DNA of 36,710 bases from CAZQCI01 sp964592255 (GTDB lineage Bacteria > UBA10199 > SBBF01): NCBI GenBank assembly GCA_964592255.1, contig CAZQCI010000008.1, positions 1-36,710 of the forward strand. Reading direction: 5' to 3'. Below, piece after piece: positions 24,585 to 32,300 of the stretch. Every line of letters starts with the position of its first letter. Position 1 is the first letter of the stretch. The position numbers and the translations under genes are program-made. Under the pieces are notes generated by a model. That model was given only the letters and a program-made list of their open reading frames with translations. It did no database searches and was not told the DNA's origin.

Positions 24585-24615
24585 TTGACTAAGCCCATTT
24601 AGTTCTTATAAGAAC
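24585..24615 (+). promoter_or_regulatory. Sigma70 promoter of the moeB-like gene with a palindrome over the -10
   Basis: TTGACT (24585-24590) and TATAAG (24607-24612) are separated by 16 bp. The -10 lies inside the perfect palindrome GTTCTTATAAGAAC (24602-24615), which could be an operator. The start codon follows at 24638 with AGGAAAA as ribosome binding site. The rest of the 24469-24637 gap shows only a small hairpin, ACTGA-TCCAC-TCAGT, near its left end. Confidence 0.6.
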
Positions 24616-24637
24616 GAAGACAAGAATAGGAAAACTT

Positions 24638-25804
24638 ATGGCCGACTATTTAAACAATATTAAAAAACAAATTAAAGAAATCACCCCCCAAGAGGTTAAG
24701 GATAAAATTAATAATAAATCCGGGGCCTTAGTTATTGATGTCCGTGAAAAAGAAGAAACTGACGGGGGCATTATTCCGGGGGCACAAACGGTTGTTCGTG
24801 GGTTTTTAGAGCTCAAGATTGATGCCCTAGAGCCCAATAAAAATCGTGAAATCATCCTTTACTGCGCCGGTGGAAACCGCTCAGCCTTATCGGCCAAAGC
24901 GTTACAAGACATTGGTTATACGAATGTCACGTCGATGAAAGGGGGCTACAGTGCGTGGCAACATGCGGGGTTGCCCATTGAGCAGAAAAAATCATTATCA
25001 GCTGAAAAGCTGGCTCGTTATGCCCGTCACCTTTCCATGCCGGAAGTTGGTGAAGCCGGCCAACTCAAATTATTGGATGCCAAAGTATTATTGATTGGAG
25101 CCGGTGGGTTAGGCTCACCCGCTGGGCTTTACTTGGCCGCTGCCGGTATTGGGACCATCGGAATTATCGACAATGATGTGGTGGATTCTTCCAACCTCCA
25201 ACGACAAATTTTACACGATGAATCCTGGAAGGGTTTGCCAAAAGTAGAATCGGCTCGTCACCGCATGTTGGGATTAAACCCAGATATTAAAATTATTCCC
25301 CATAAAGAAAGATTAGACCGCACCAATGCGATGCAAATTTTGGGTCAGTACGACATCATCGTCAATGGCTGCGATAATTTTTCTACGCGCTATCTCTTAA
25401 ACGATGCCTGCTATTTTTTGAAAAAACCACTCGTGGATGGCTCGATTTTCCGTTTCGAAGGTCAATTGACCGTTTTCGATCCGGCACATGGCGGCCCCTG
25501 CTATCGCTGCTTGTATCCGCTTCCCCCTCCTCCGGAGATGGCTCCCAGTTGCCAAGAAGCCGGCGTGTTTGGAGTGCTTCCCGGTATTATTGGATCGCTG
25601 CAAGCAGTGGAAGTCATTAAAGTGATTTTAGGCATTGGCGAACCAATGATCGGCAAGCTCATGCTCTACGATTCTTTAAAACAAAAATTCCGCGAAATGA
25701 AAATACGGAAGGATTCTTCTTGCCCCATCTGCGGCGACAACCCAACGATTAAGGAGCTCATCGATTACGAATGGTTCTGCACCATGGGGACTGTGAAGCA
25801 TTGA
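24638..25804 (+). CDS. moeB: Rhodanese-MoeB/ThiF-type adenylyltransferase fusion
   Basis: A 388-residue E1-like enzyme that adenylates the C-terminal Gly-Gly of a ubiquitin-like sulfur carrier (MoaD, ThiS or CysO type) and may hand it sulfur. The N-terminal rhodanese domain (about 16-115) has catalytic Cys76 in the loop YCAGGNRSA. The ThiF/MoeB domain has the ATP loop GAGGLGSP (154-161), the RQIL arginine, zinc ligands C288-x2-C291 and C362-x2-C365, and the conserved Cys305 in PSCQEAGVFG. The order is reversed compared with MoeZ/MOCS3, where rhodanese is C-terminal. No MoaD or ThiS gene is nearby, so molybdopterin, thiamine or thiocarboxylate roles cannot be separated. Confidence 0.9.
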   Translation: MADYLNNIKKQIKEITPQEVKDKINNKSGALVIDVREKEETDGGIIPGAQTVVRGFLELKIDALEPNKNREIILYCAGGNRSALSAKALQDIGYTNVTSMKGGYSAWQHAGLPIEQKKSLSAEKLARYARHLSMPEVGEAGQLKLLDAKVLLIGAGGLGSPAGLYLAAAGIGTIGIIDNDVVDSSNLQRQILHDESWKGLPKVESARHRMLGLNPDIKIIPHKERLDRTNAMQILGQYDIIVNGCDNFSTRYLLNDACYFLKKPLVDGSIFRFEGQLTVFDPAHGGPCYRCLYPLPPPPEMAPSCQEAGVFGVLPGIIGSLQAVEVIKVILGIGEPMIGKLMLYDSLKQKFREMKIRKDSSCPICGDNPTIKELIDYEWFCTMGTVKH

Positions 25805-25924
25805 ACAAGCCTTGACAATAGGCCCACGAATGCATGACCATGCCTTGCAAAATACATAGGGTTTTTCATCTTTGGACAAGATGTTAAGGTTACAGGTTTT
25901 AATATAGTCCCCTATTGATTCATT

Positions 25925-26518
25925 ATGAAAACTAAACGCCAAGCCTCTCTTCACCGTAAAACTTCCGAAACGGACATTGCTTTAAATTTAAATATCGACG
26001 GAACGGGAGTTTATAAAATTAAAACGCCGCTACCTTTCTTGAATCATATGTTGGAAGCGCTCGCCAAACATGGGCTGTTTGATCTCACGATCAAAGCCTC
26101 AGGCGATATCGATGTGGACGATCATCATTTAGTCGAAGACATCGGCATCACATTAGGTGACGCTTTTAAAAAAGCTTTGGGTGATAAAAAAGGCATCCGC
26201 CGTTATGGGCACTTTACACTTCCCATGGACGAAGTACTAACCACAGTGGCTCTTGATTTTGCCGGACGACCCTGCCTTATCAACGACTCCAAGTTACGGG
26301 GTGGAAAAATTAAAAATTTCGATGTGGAATTGGTCAATGAATTTTTCCAGGGTTTTGTCAATGCGGCACAAATCAACCTGCATATTTTAGTGCACAAGAC
26401 TGGCAATAAACATCATGTGGTGGAATCAATTTTCAAAGCCTTTACCCGCGCCCTGGATATGGCGACTACGCTGGATCCACGGGTAAAAAACATTCCTTCA
26501 ACGAAGGGAAAATTGTGA
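25925..26518 (+). CDS. hisB: Imidazoleglycerol-phosphate dehydratase
   Basis: Sixth step of histidine synthesis: dehydrates imidazole glycerol phosphate to imidazole acetol phosphate. This is the stand-alone 197-residue dehydratase with no phosphatase domain. The two metal-binding motifs are present as DDHHLVEDIGI (about 60-70) and KHHVVESIFKAF, with PLPFLNHMLEALAKHG near the N-terminus. It heads the cluster hisB-hisH-dedA-hisA-hisF and overlaps hisH by 4 nt (GTGA). The 120-nt gap upstream has TTGACA at 25812 but no matching -10 at the right distance. Confidence 0.96.
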   Translation: MKTKRQASLHRKTSETDIALNLNIDGTGVYKIKTPLPFLNHMLEALAKHGLFDLTIKASGDIDVDDHHLVEDIGITLGDAFKKALGDKKGIRRYGHFTLPMDEVLTTVALDFAGRPCLINDSKLRGGKIKNFDVELVNEFFQGFVNAAQINLHILVHKTGNKHHVVESIFKAFTRALDMATTLDPRVKNIPSTKGKL

Positions 26519-27138
26519 TCGCCATTATCGACTACGACATGGGCAATCTGAAAAGCGTTTCCAAAGCTTTGGAAACTGTGGGCGCTCAGGTCTGTATCAC
26601 GCGCGATCCTCAATTAATTTTAAAAGCAGATAAAGTGGTTCTACCAGGCGTTGGCGCTTTTCCACAGTGCATGGATAATCTTAAAAATTATGGGTTGGTA
26701 GATGTGATTAAAGAGTCGATCAAATCTGGAAAATGGTTTTTGGGCATTTGCTTAGGATTACAACTCCTCTTCGAGGAAAGCGAAGAGTTTGGTCCGGTAA
26801 AAGGTTTAGGAATATTAAAAGGTGGAGTAAAAAAATTTGATTTTGGAATAACCCCCCATTCTCCCCCTCTCAAAATCCCCCACATGGGTTGGAATCAGAT
26901 TTCAAAAAAGAACGATCCTCTCTTGTTCAAAAATATTCCCGATAAAACTTCTGTTTATTTTGTACATTCTTTTTACGCGGCCCCACAGGATGAAAACATT
27001 GTCGCTACAACAACCGATTATGGTTTTAATTTTTGTTCCAGTATCCAAAAAGACAATGTTCTGGCCACACAATTTCATCCGGAAAAAAGTCAAAAATGGG
27101 GCTTAAAGATGCTGAAAAATTTTATGGAGTTAAAATGA
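26515..27138 (+). CDS. hisH: Imidazole glycerol phosphate synthase, glutaminase subunit
   Basis: Class I glutaminase that feeds ammonia to HisF. The triad is Cys79 (GICLGLQLLFE), His188 and Glu190 (TQFHPEKSQKWG). It starts at GTG inside the hisB stop. The segment GITPHSPPLKIP (about 111-122) before the conserved HMGWN is encoded by a C-rich stretch that resembles half of the local palindromic repeat and may be a small in-frame insertion. 207 residues, close to normal. It overlaps the following gene by 4 nt. Confidence 0.95.
   Translation: MIAIIDYDMGNLKSVSKALETVGAQVCITRDPQLILKADKVVLPGVGAFPQCMDNLKNYGLVDVIKESIKSGKWFLGICLGLQLLFEESEEFGPVKGLGILKGGVKKFDFGITPHSPPLKIPHMGWNQISKKNDPLLFKNIPDKTSVYFVHSFYAAPQDENIVATTTDYGFNFCSSIQKDNVLATQFHPEKSQKWGLKMLKNFMELK
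26848..26880 (+). repeat. Possible fragment of the CCCCCTCTTA repeat inside hisH
   Basis: AATAACCCCCCATTC followed by TCCCCCTCTCAAAATCCCCC resembles the left half of the repeat at 28519-28554 read in reverse (TAACTCCCCCCATC then CCCCTCTTA). It has no matching right arm. The resemblance is short and could be chance. Confidence 0.35.
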
Positions 27139-27803
27139 TCGAATTCTTTCAATACTGCATCGACCTCATCCTGCATGCCGACCATCATCTCAACACTCTA
27201 GCAACAACCCTCGGGCCGTGGCTTTATCTCATTTTGTTCCTGGTCATTTTTTGCGAAACAGGCTTGGTGGTAACCCCTTTTCTCCCTGGTGATTCCCTTC
27301 TTTTTGCCTTGGGAGCCTTATCTGCCTCGGACAACAGCTCTCTGGAACTGAAAATACTTCTTCCGCTTCTTATCATCGCAGGCGTTTTAGGAGACAGCGT
27401 CAACTACGCAATCGGAGACCATATTGGCCCCCGCATTTTTAAAAAAGACACTGGACGCTGGTTACGCAAAGACTACTTGTTAAAGACGCGTGATTTTTTC
27501 AAAAAATATGGCGGGAAAGCCATTATTTTAGGGCGATTTATGCCTATCATTCGTACATTTGCACCTTTTGTAGCTGGGGTCGGCACCATGCATTATACAC
27601 GTTTTTTGGCTTATAACCTCATCGGATCTATTGCTTGGGTTTGCTTATTCTTGTTGTCAGGATATTATTTTGGCAATATTCCAACTATTAAACAGAATTT
27701 CCACATTGTCATTATCACGATTGTCCTTATATCACTTTTACCGATAGTCATAGAATATATAAAAGAACGAAAGAATCGTCATGCTCATCATTCCCGCAAT
27801 TGA
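27135..27803 (+). CDS. DedA-family (SNARE-associated/VTT) membrane protein
   Basis: A 222-residue integral membrane protein of the DedA group, whose members are linked to phospholipid or undecaprenyl-phosphate flipping and membrane homeostasis. Seen are FCETGLVVTPFLPGDSLLFALG (about 39-60, the re-entrant acidic/PG motif), GDSVNYAIGDHIG, and the arginine motif GRFMPIIRTFAPFVAGVG, with four to five hydrophobic spans. The start MIEFFQ at 27135 is chosen because it overlaps the hisH stop as ATGA and places the first helix properly; a longer in-frame version from 27033 would lie inside hisH. Its 3' end overlaps hisA by 23 nt, so it is locked into the his operon. Confidence 0.9.
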   Translation: MIEFFQYCIDLILHADHHLNTLATTLGPWLYLILFLVIFCETGLVVTPFLPGDSLLFALGALSASDNSSLELKILLPLLIIAGVLGDSVNYAIGDHIGPRIFKKDTGRWLRKDYLLKTRDFFKKYGGKAIILGRFMPIIRTFAPFVAGVGTMHYTRFLAYNLIGSIAWVCLFLLSGYYFGNIPTIKQNFHIVIITIVLISLLPIVIEYIKERKNRHAHHSRN

Positions 27804-28506
27804 TTTAAAAGATCACCAAGTCGTGCGCCTATCTCAAGGTAAAATGGGAGAGGCAAAAGTGTATGCTGATAATCCTGTGATGATTGCTGGCGATTGGATT
27901 AATCAAGGGGCAAAACGGATTCATTTGGTGGATTTAAATGGTGCTTTTGAAGGTAAGCCCGTGCACTTTGATGAAGTACAACAAATTGCAACGGCATTCC
28001 CTGAAGTTAAAATCGAAATTGGGGGCGGCATCCGCAATTTAGAAACCATACAAAAATATATCGACTGCGGAGTCCACTACTGCATACTCGGAACAGCTGC
28101 GATTAAAAATCCCTCTTTACTGAAAGAGGCGTGTAAAAAATTCCCAAAAAAAATCATCCTAGGAATCGATGCCAAAGATGGACTTGTAGCCACCGATGGT
28201 TGGGATAAAACCAGCCATAAAAAAGCCATTGATCTGGTAAAAGAATTTGTAGACGAAGAAATTGAGTCCATTATTTATACCGACATTGCCAAGGATGGCA
28301 TGTTGAAAGGAATGAATCATAACTCCATTGCCGAAATGGCCGAGGTATCACCTTTTCCCATCATTGCCTCGGGAGGATTGACATCACTGGAAGATATTGA
28401 AAAATTAACAAAGGTAAAAAATATCCTCGGCGTCATTGCAGGTAAGGCCTTATACGAAAACAAATTTACATTAAAAGAGGCCATTAAAATTTCACGAAAC
28501 GAATAA
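27781..28506 (+). CDS. hisA: ProFAR isomerase
   Basis: Fourth histidine step: opens the ribose ring of ProFAR (Amadori rearrangement). A (beta-alpha)8 barrel of 241 residues with catalytic Asp8 (IPAIDLKDHQVVRL) and Asp130 (GIDAKDG), and phosphate loops GGGIR (81-85) and ASGG. The ATG at 27781 lies within the dedA-family gene. Separated from hisF by 52 nt that hold a palindromic repeat. Confidence 0.97.
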   Translation: MLIIPAIDLKDHQVVRLSQGKMGEAKVYADNPVMIAGDWINQGAKRIHLVDLNGAFEGKPVHFDEVQQIATAFPEVKIEIGGGIRNLETIQKYIDCGVHYCILGTAAIKNPSLLKEACKKFPKKIILGIDAKDGLVATDGWDKTSHKKAIDLVKEFVDEEIESIIYTDIAKDGMLKGMNHNSIAEMAEVSPFPIIASGGLTSLEDIEKLTKVKNILGVIAGKALYENKFTLKEAIKISRNE

Positions 28507-28518
28507 CGCCACCTCTCT

Positions 28519-28554
28519 CCCCCTCTTAGTATAAGAGGGGGATGGGGGGAGTTA
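28519..28554 (-). repeat. Palindromic repeat, copy D (hisA-hisF gap)
   Basis: CCCCCTCTTA (28519-28528), loop GTA, TAAGAGGGGG (28532-28541), then ATGGGGGGAGTTAA. Read on the minus strand it matches copy A almost base for base. The GGAG at 28548-28551 lies 7 nt before the hisF ATG and is its only visible Shine-Dalgarno. Confidence 0.85.
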
Positions 28555-28558
28555 AAAT

Positions 28559-29398
28559 ATGCTTACCAAAAGAATTATTCCCTGCTTGGATGTTAAAGAT
28601 GGCCGCGTGGTCAAAGGCATCAAATTTTTAGGATTAAAAGATGCCGGCGATCCTGTGGAAGTAGCTAAACGCTACGATGATGAAGGGGCGGATGAGCTAA
28701 CCTTTTTAGACATTACCGCCTCGCACGAAAAACGAAGAACAATTTTTGATGTGGTAGAAAAAACGGCATCGCAGGTTTTTATGCCCGTCACCGTCGGTGG
28801 AGGGGTCAGAACACTCCAAGACATCCGCGATTTATTAAATGCCGGAGCCGATAAAGTATCCATCAACACGGCTGCGGTGCAAAATCCGGATTTTGTCCGC
28901 GAGGCTGCTGCTAAATTCGGCACGCAGTGTATTGTGGTGGCCGTGGATGCGAAGAGACATATATCATCCCGGCAGATAGTGAGCCGGGATCCATTCACAG
29001 AAAATTTAAAAAACATGGACCCCGACTTAAAGCATGCCGGGGTGACGACATTCGAAATATTTACGCACGGTGGTCGCAATCCCACAGGGCTGGAGGCTGT
29101 TGCATGGGCTAAAAAAATGGAAAATTTTGGTGCCGGGGAAATTTTACTTACCAGCATGGACCGCGATGGGACAAAAAGTGGTTATGATTTAGAATTAACA
29201 AAAGCTATTGTAGACGCCATATCCATTCCCGTCATTGCCTCAGGCGGCGTAGGCAATTTAGAGCATTTGTATGAAGGGCTAATACAAGCCGGCGCCTCAG
29301 CCGTGCTTGCCGCTTCCATATTTCATTATCAGGAATATACCATCCATGAAGCCAAAGATTTTTTGGCCAAAAAAGGTGTCCCTATCCGCATGGCTTAA
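28559..29398 (+). CDS. hisF: Imidazole glycerol phosphate synthase, cyclase subunit, with in-frame palindromic insert
   Basis: Builds imidazole glycerol phosphate and AICAR from PRFAR and ammonia supplied by HisH. A (beta-alpha)8 barrel with catalytic Asp11 (IPCLDVKDGRVVKG) and Asp130 (VVAVDAKR), VGGGVR (79-84), EILLTSMDRDGTKSGYD and ASGGVG. Length is 279 residues, about 26 more than usual (about 253). The excess is a block at residues 136-162, between DAKR and FEIFTHGGR, which is encoded exactly by a palindromic element. In Thermotoga HisF only about seven residues separate the equivalent points. The insert lies in the loop after strand 5, on the catalytic face, so it may affect activity or be tolerated as a flexible loop. 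Confidence 0.96.
   Translation: MLTKRIIPCLDVKDGRVVKGIKFLGLKDAGDPVEVAKRYDDEGADELTFLDITASHEKRRTIFDVVEKTASQVFMPVTVGGGVRTLQDIRDLLNAGADKVSINTAAVQNPDFVREAAAKFGTQCIVVAVDAKRHISSRQIVSRDPFTENLKNMDPDLKHAGVTTFEIFTHGGRNPTGLEAVAWAKKMENFGAGEILLTSMDRDGTKSGYDLELTKAIVDAISIPVIASGGVGNLEHLYEGLIQAGASAVLAASIFHYQEYTIHEAKDFLAKKGVPIRMA
28964..29045 (+). repeat. In-frame palindromic element inside hisF
   Basis: Outer arms TCATCCCGGC (28964-28973) and GCCGGGGTGA (29036-29045) pair with one G-T. Within it CCCGGC (28968-28973) also pairs with GCCGGG (28983-28988), CCAT with ATGG, and CCCCG (29010-29014) with CGGGG (29038-29042), so two lateral hairpins or one long stem can form. It covers 27 codons of hisF without a stop. 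A related copy is at 13093-13169. Confidence 0.8.
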
Positions 29399-32300
29399 TG
29401 AACTGTTGCTCCCCCATTATTAACCATACCGGCAGATTGTACTACCGCAGCGGCAGCAGCCAAGGCTGCTGAATCAACTCCTGTCACACCATGGGATCCA
29501 AGAGTGTCCTGACCGTCAGCATGAAACACACCCATAACCTGTAACGCAAGCGCCGCAGCTCCACTCCGATTTCCACCACCGCCTATAAGTTGATTCTTAA
29601 TCTCGCCCACAACATCGGCAGCAATATCACCAGCTTGATAAGCTTGTCTGAAATAGCTTGCACGTTCAGATCCTATCTCCCCTTCCAATTCAGCCCAAAA
29701 TTCAGCAGGCTGAGTGGGGGCTTCAAAATGCGGGTCGTTGGCAACAACAGCGCTTGTCGTCAAACGGGCAGGAGCCGTCTGAACAACAGGTCTCACACGC
29801 GGTTGAGAAGCTGGCTTTCTTCTAGGTGAAGGAGATCCCGTCACTTGATGCGCCACCGGGTTTTGAGCCGTTAATTGAGCATGATGTTGACCCGATTGAT
29901 TGGGATTTTCCAAAAGTTGTATTTGCTCCATGGTCAGGTAAGCATTGTTGAGCTTATACATAAGAATACGAACTTTTTTGAACGCCTGATACGTTTCATC
30001 ACCCAGGCCAAACTCTTTACACTTCTTTAAAAAAGCCGTCTTCCATCTCTCCATGGGCTTAGCCAACTGAATCCCTTTTTCCACAAGGGTCATACATTTG
30101 TCTCGTTCCGCCATCACTTCGAGAAATAAATTTTTAAAATCTTCCGGGCTGTCAACACGTACGGGCCAATGGCGCTTGTGACCAATATCCTTCATCTGGT
30201 TATAACACTGACCAAAAAGTTGTTTTCCACGACGAAACGCCTCCACAGTGGGCTGAACATTCCCATCTTTATCCCCCAATAAAAGCTTCATCTTCCCCTT
30301 ACTATCTCTTTCAGCGTAATCCGAAAAATGCTGTATCGCTTCTTCTTCTGTAATCATAGCAACACGCTGAATAGGCCGCCCAGTAAGGTTCCGGGTATCT
30401 GCGGTACCGGGGTTATGATTGGTGATTTCGGTAGCTTGAGCCGCCGATGCAGCGTCCGATGCTGTCTTACTCATGGGAGTCCCGTTATTTTTTGTATCGA
30501 TATTTCCTTCATCTCCCCATAAAGCCATACCTGCATCGTGCACGCCGGGTAAAATGAAGACCCCTCCGGACTGCCCCACATAACCACCGTTCATACCCAA
30601 ACCAACGGAATGTGGCATACCGACAGAAGCAAAACGGAAACGGGGATCATCCAGTGGAAGCCCTTGTTGCGTACCTCCCACAACATCACGCGTCCCCAAC
30701 GGGTAAACAGTTACAGGTTTACCACCCGTTAATGCAGCCGTCACATTAGCCTGTGAAGCGCGTGCATCCGAGCGATCTAATAGAGTGGCAACATCTCCTT
30801 GTACAATGGTCACTCCAAACTTTGGAAGCCGTCCCACCGTTTCTTGTGCAACAATACCCGTTCCTAGGTTAGAAAAACCCAAAAATTCCATCTGTCCGGA
30901 ATGCGCATCCAATTTTAAAACACCATGTTGAAAACGGAAAATTAAAGCCTCGTCATTGGCGTCTAAAATATCGACATCCACTCCATCAGCCCAGGCTTTA
31001 GCCATAACATCGGGGCTTAGTTTGAAATTAAAGAAGGATCCAACGCCCGGATTAAATCCATAACGCACATTACGGAAAAAGGAAGTCAGCCCATCCAAGC
31101 CATAACGGAATTGCAATTCGGTAACATAATGCGCATCAACAATACCTTCCAGTCTATCACCAATAGTCCCCACCGTATCTTCAGCGACACGTAAAAAATC
31201 ACGATACACACCAATGTCCTTGGTGGCATTTTCCATCAAAAGAGCCTGCGTCGGAAAAACAGCAGAAAAAGCATGTACACGTGAAGACGTTGCAGGTCCT
31301 AACAGATCATAAATCCGTAAAGTAGCCCGATGTAATGCAACATAGGCGCGTGCTGCTGCCTTGTCGTTACTGACCTTGGTGTAATATTTATTGTGGATTT
31401 CATCTTCAAAAAGAGCACGGGTATAGTCTAGCGCCTTACTCATGGATTGAGTATACTGGCTATAGGCCAGAGCAAAATCTTCAAGAAGTGGATTTGGAAT
31501 TTCTTGTCCTACACTTAAAAAAGCGGTCTTAGCTTCATTAAGTAATCGTTGATAGTAAACCGCTTGGTACGTCAGTTCGTGGGAGAACTCTTTTAAATTT
31601 TGTTCTTTTTGAAGCTGGATAAATTCCAATCGAGCCCGTGAATTTTTTAAAATATGCTGTTTGGTCACTTGAGCATCTTGATCAATAAGGGAACGTACTT
31701 GACTACGGGCCTCCCACACTCCAGCCAAGGCTTCGTTATCAAAACCAAGAGATTCGATTGTAGCGCGCGTTAGATGGAGGCGTTGTTGCAAATCACCGAA
31801 TCGTTCCAAAACATCTAATGGATTTTCACGGACCAACTTTGCTTCATACTCCCACTCCTTTAACACTTGACGTTCTTGAAGTAAGGCTTCCCATTTTTCT
31901 TGAACTAACCCTTTGGTTTTACCCACTTCGTCGTCGCGCGCTAATTCACGCAAATGTTGGTATTCGTGAATGAGTTGATTGCTGATATAATTATAAATGA
32001 GTTGAACTAATTCAGCACGTGTTGCACCTAATGTTTCACGGCTAAATTGACCGGACGCTACCTGAGCATCTTCAACCCCGTAACGATGATAAACTTCAAT
32101 AATTTTGAAGCGATTCATCATATCCTGAATTTCCACACCATGGTTGGCGCGGACTTCAGGAGTGGAGTAAAAATTCCCATCCAAAAGAGCTCGTTGAATG
32201 GTTTCGGAAGTAAACACCGCCCGACGATAAGCTTTTTCCGCCTGATCAACAGCTTCAAATGAAGGTAGGCGTTCTTCAGTATCGTAAATAGTACGGAAGG

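Noticed and set aside
25812..25840. hisB promoter with TTGACA at 25812
   Set aside because: The -35 is perfect but nothing like a -10 lies 15-19 bp downstream.
27033..27134. Longer N-terminus for the DedA-family protein
   Set aside because: The extra 34 residues are the hisH 3' end in another frame; the ATGA overlap at 27135 gives a normal start.
28672..29157. 161-codon minus-strand frame over hisF
   Set aside because: Antisense shadow; the codon bias and motifs belong to hisF.
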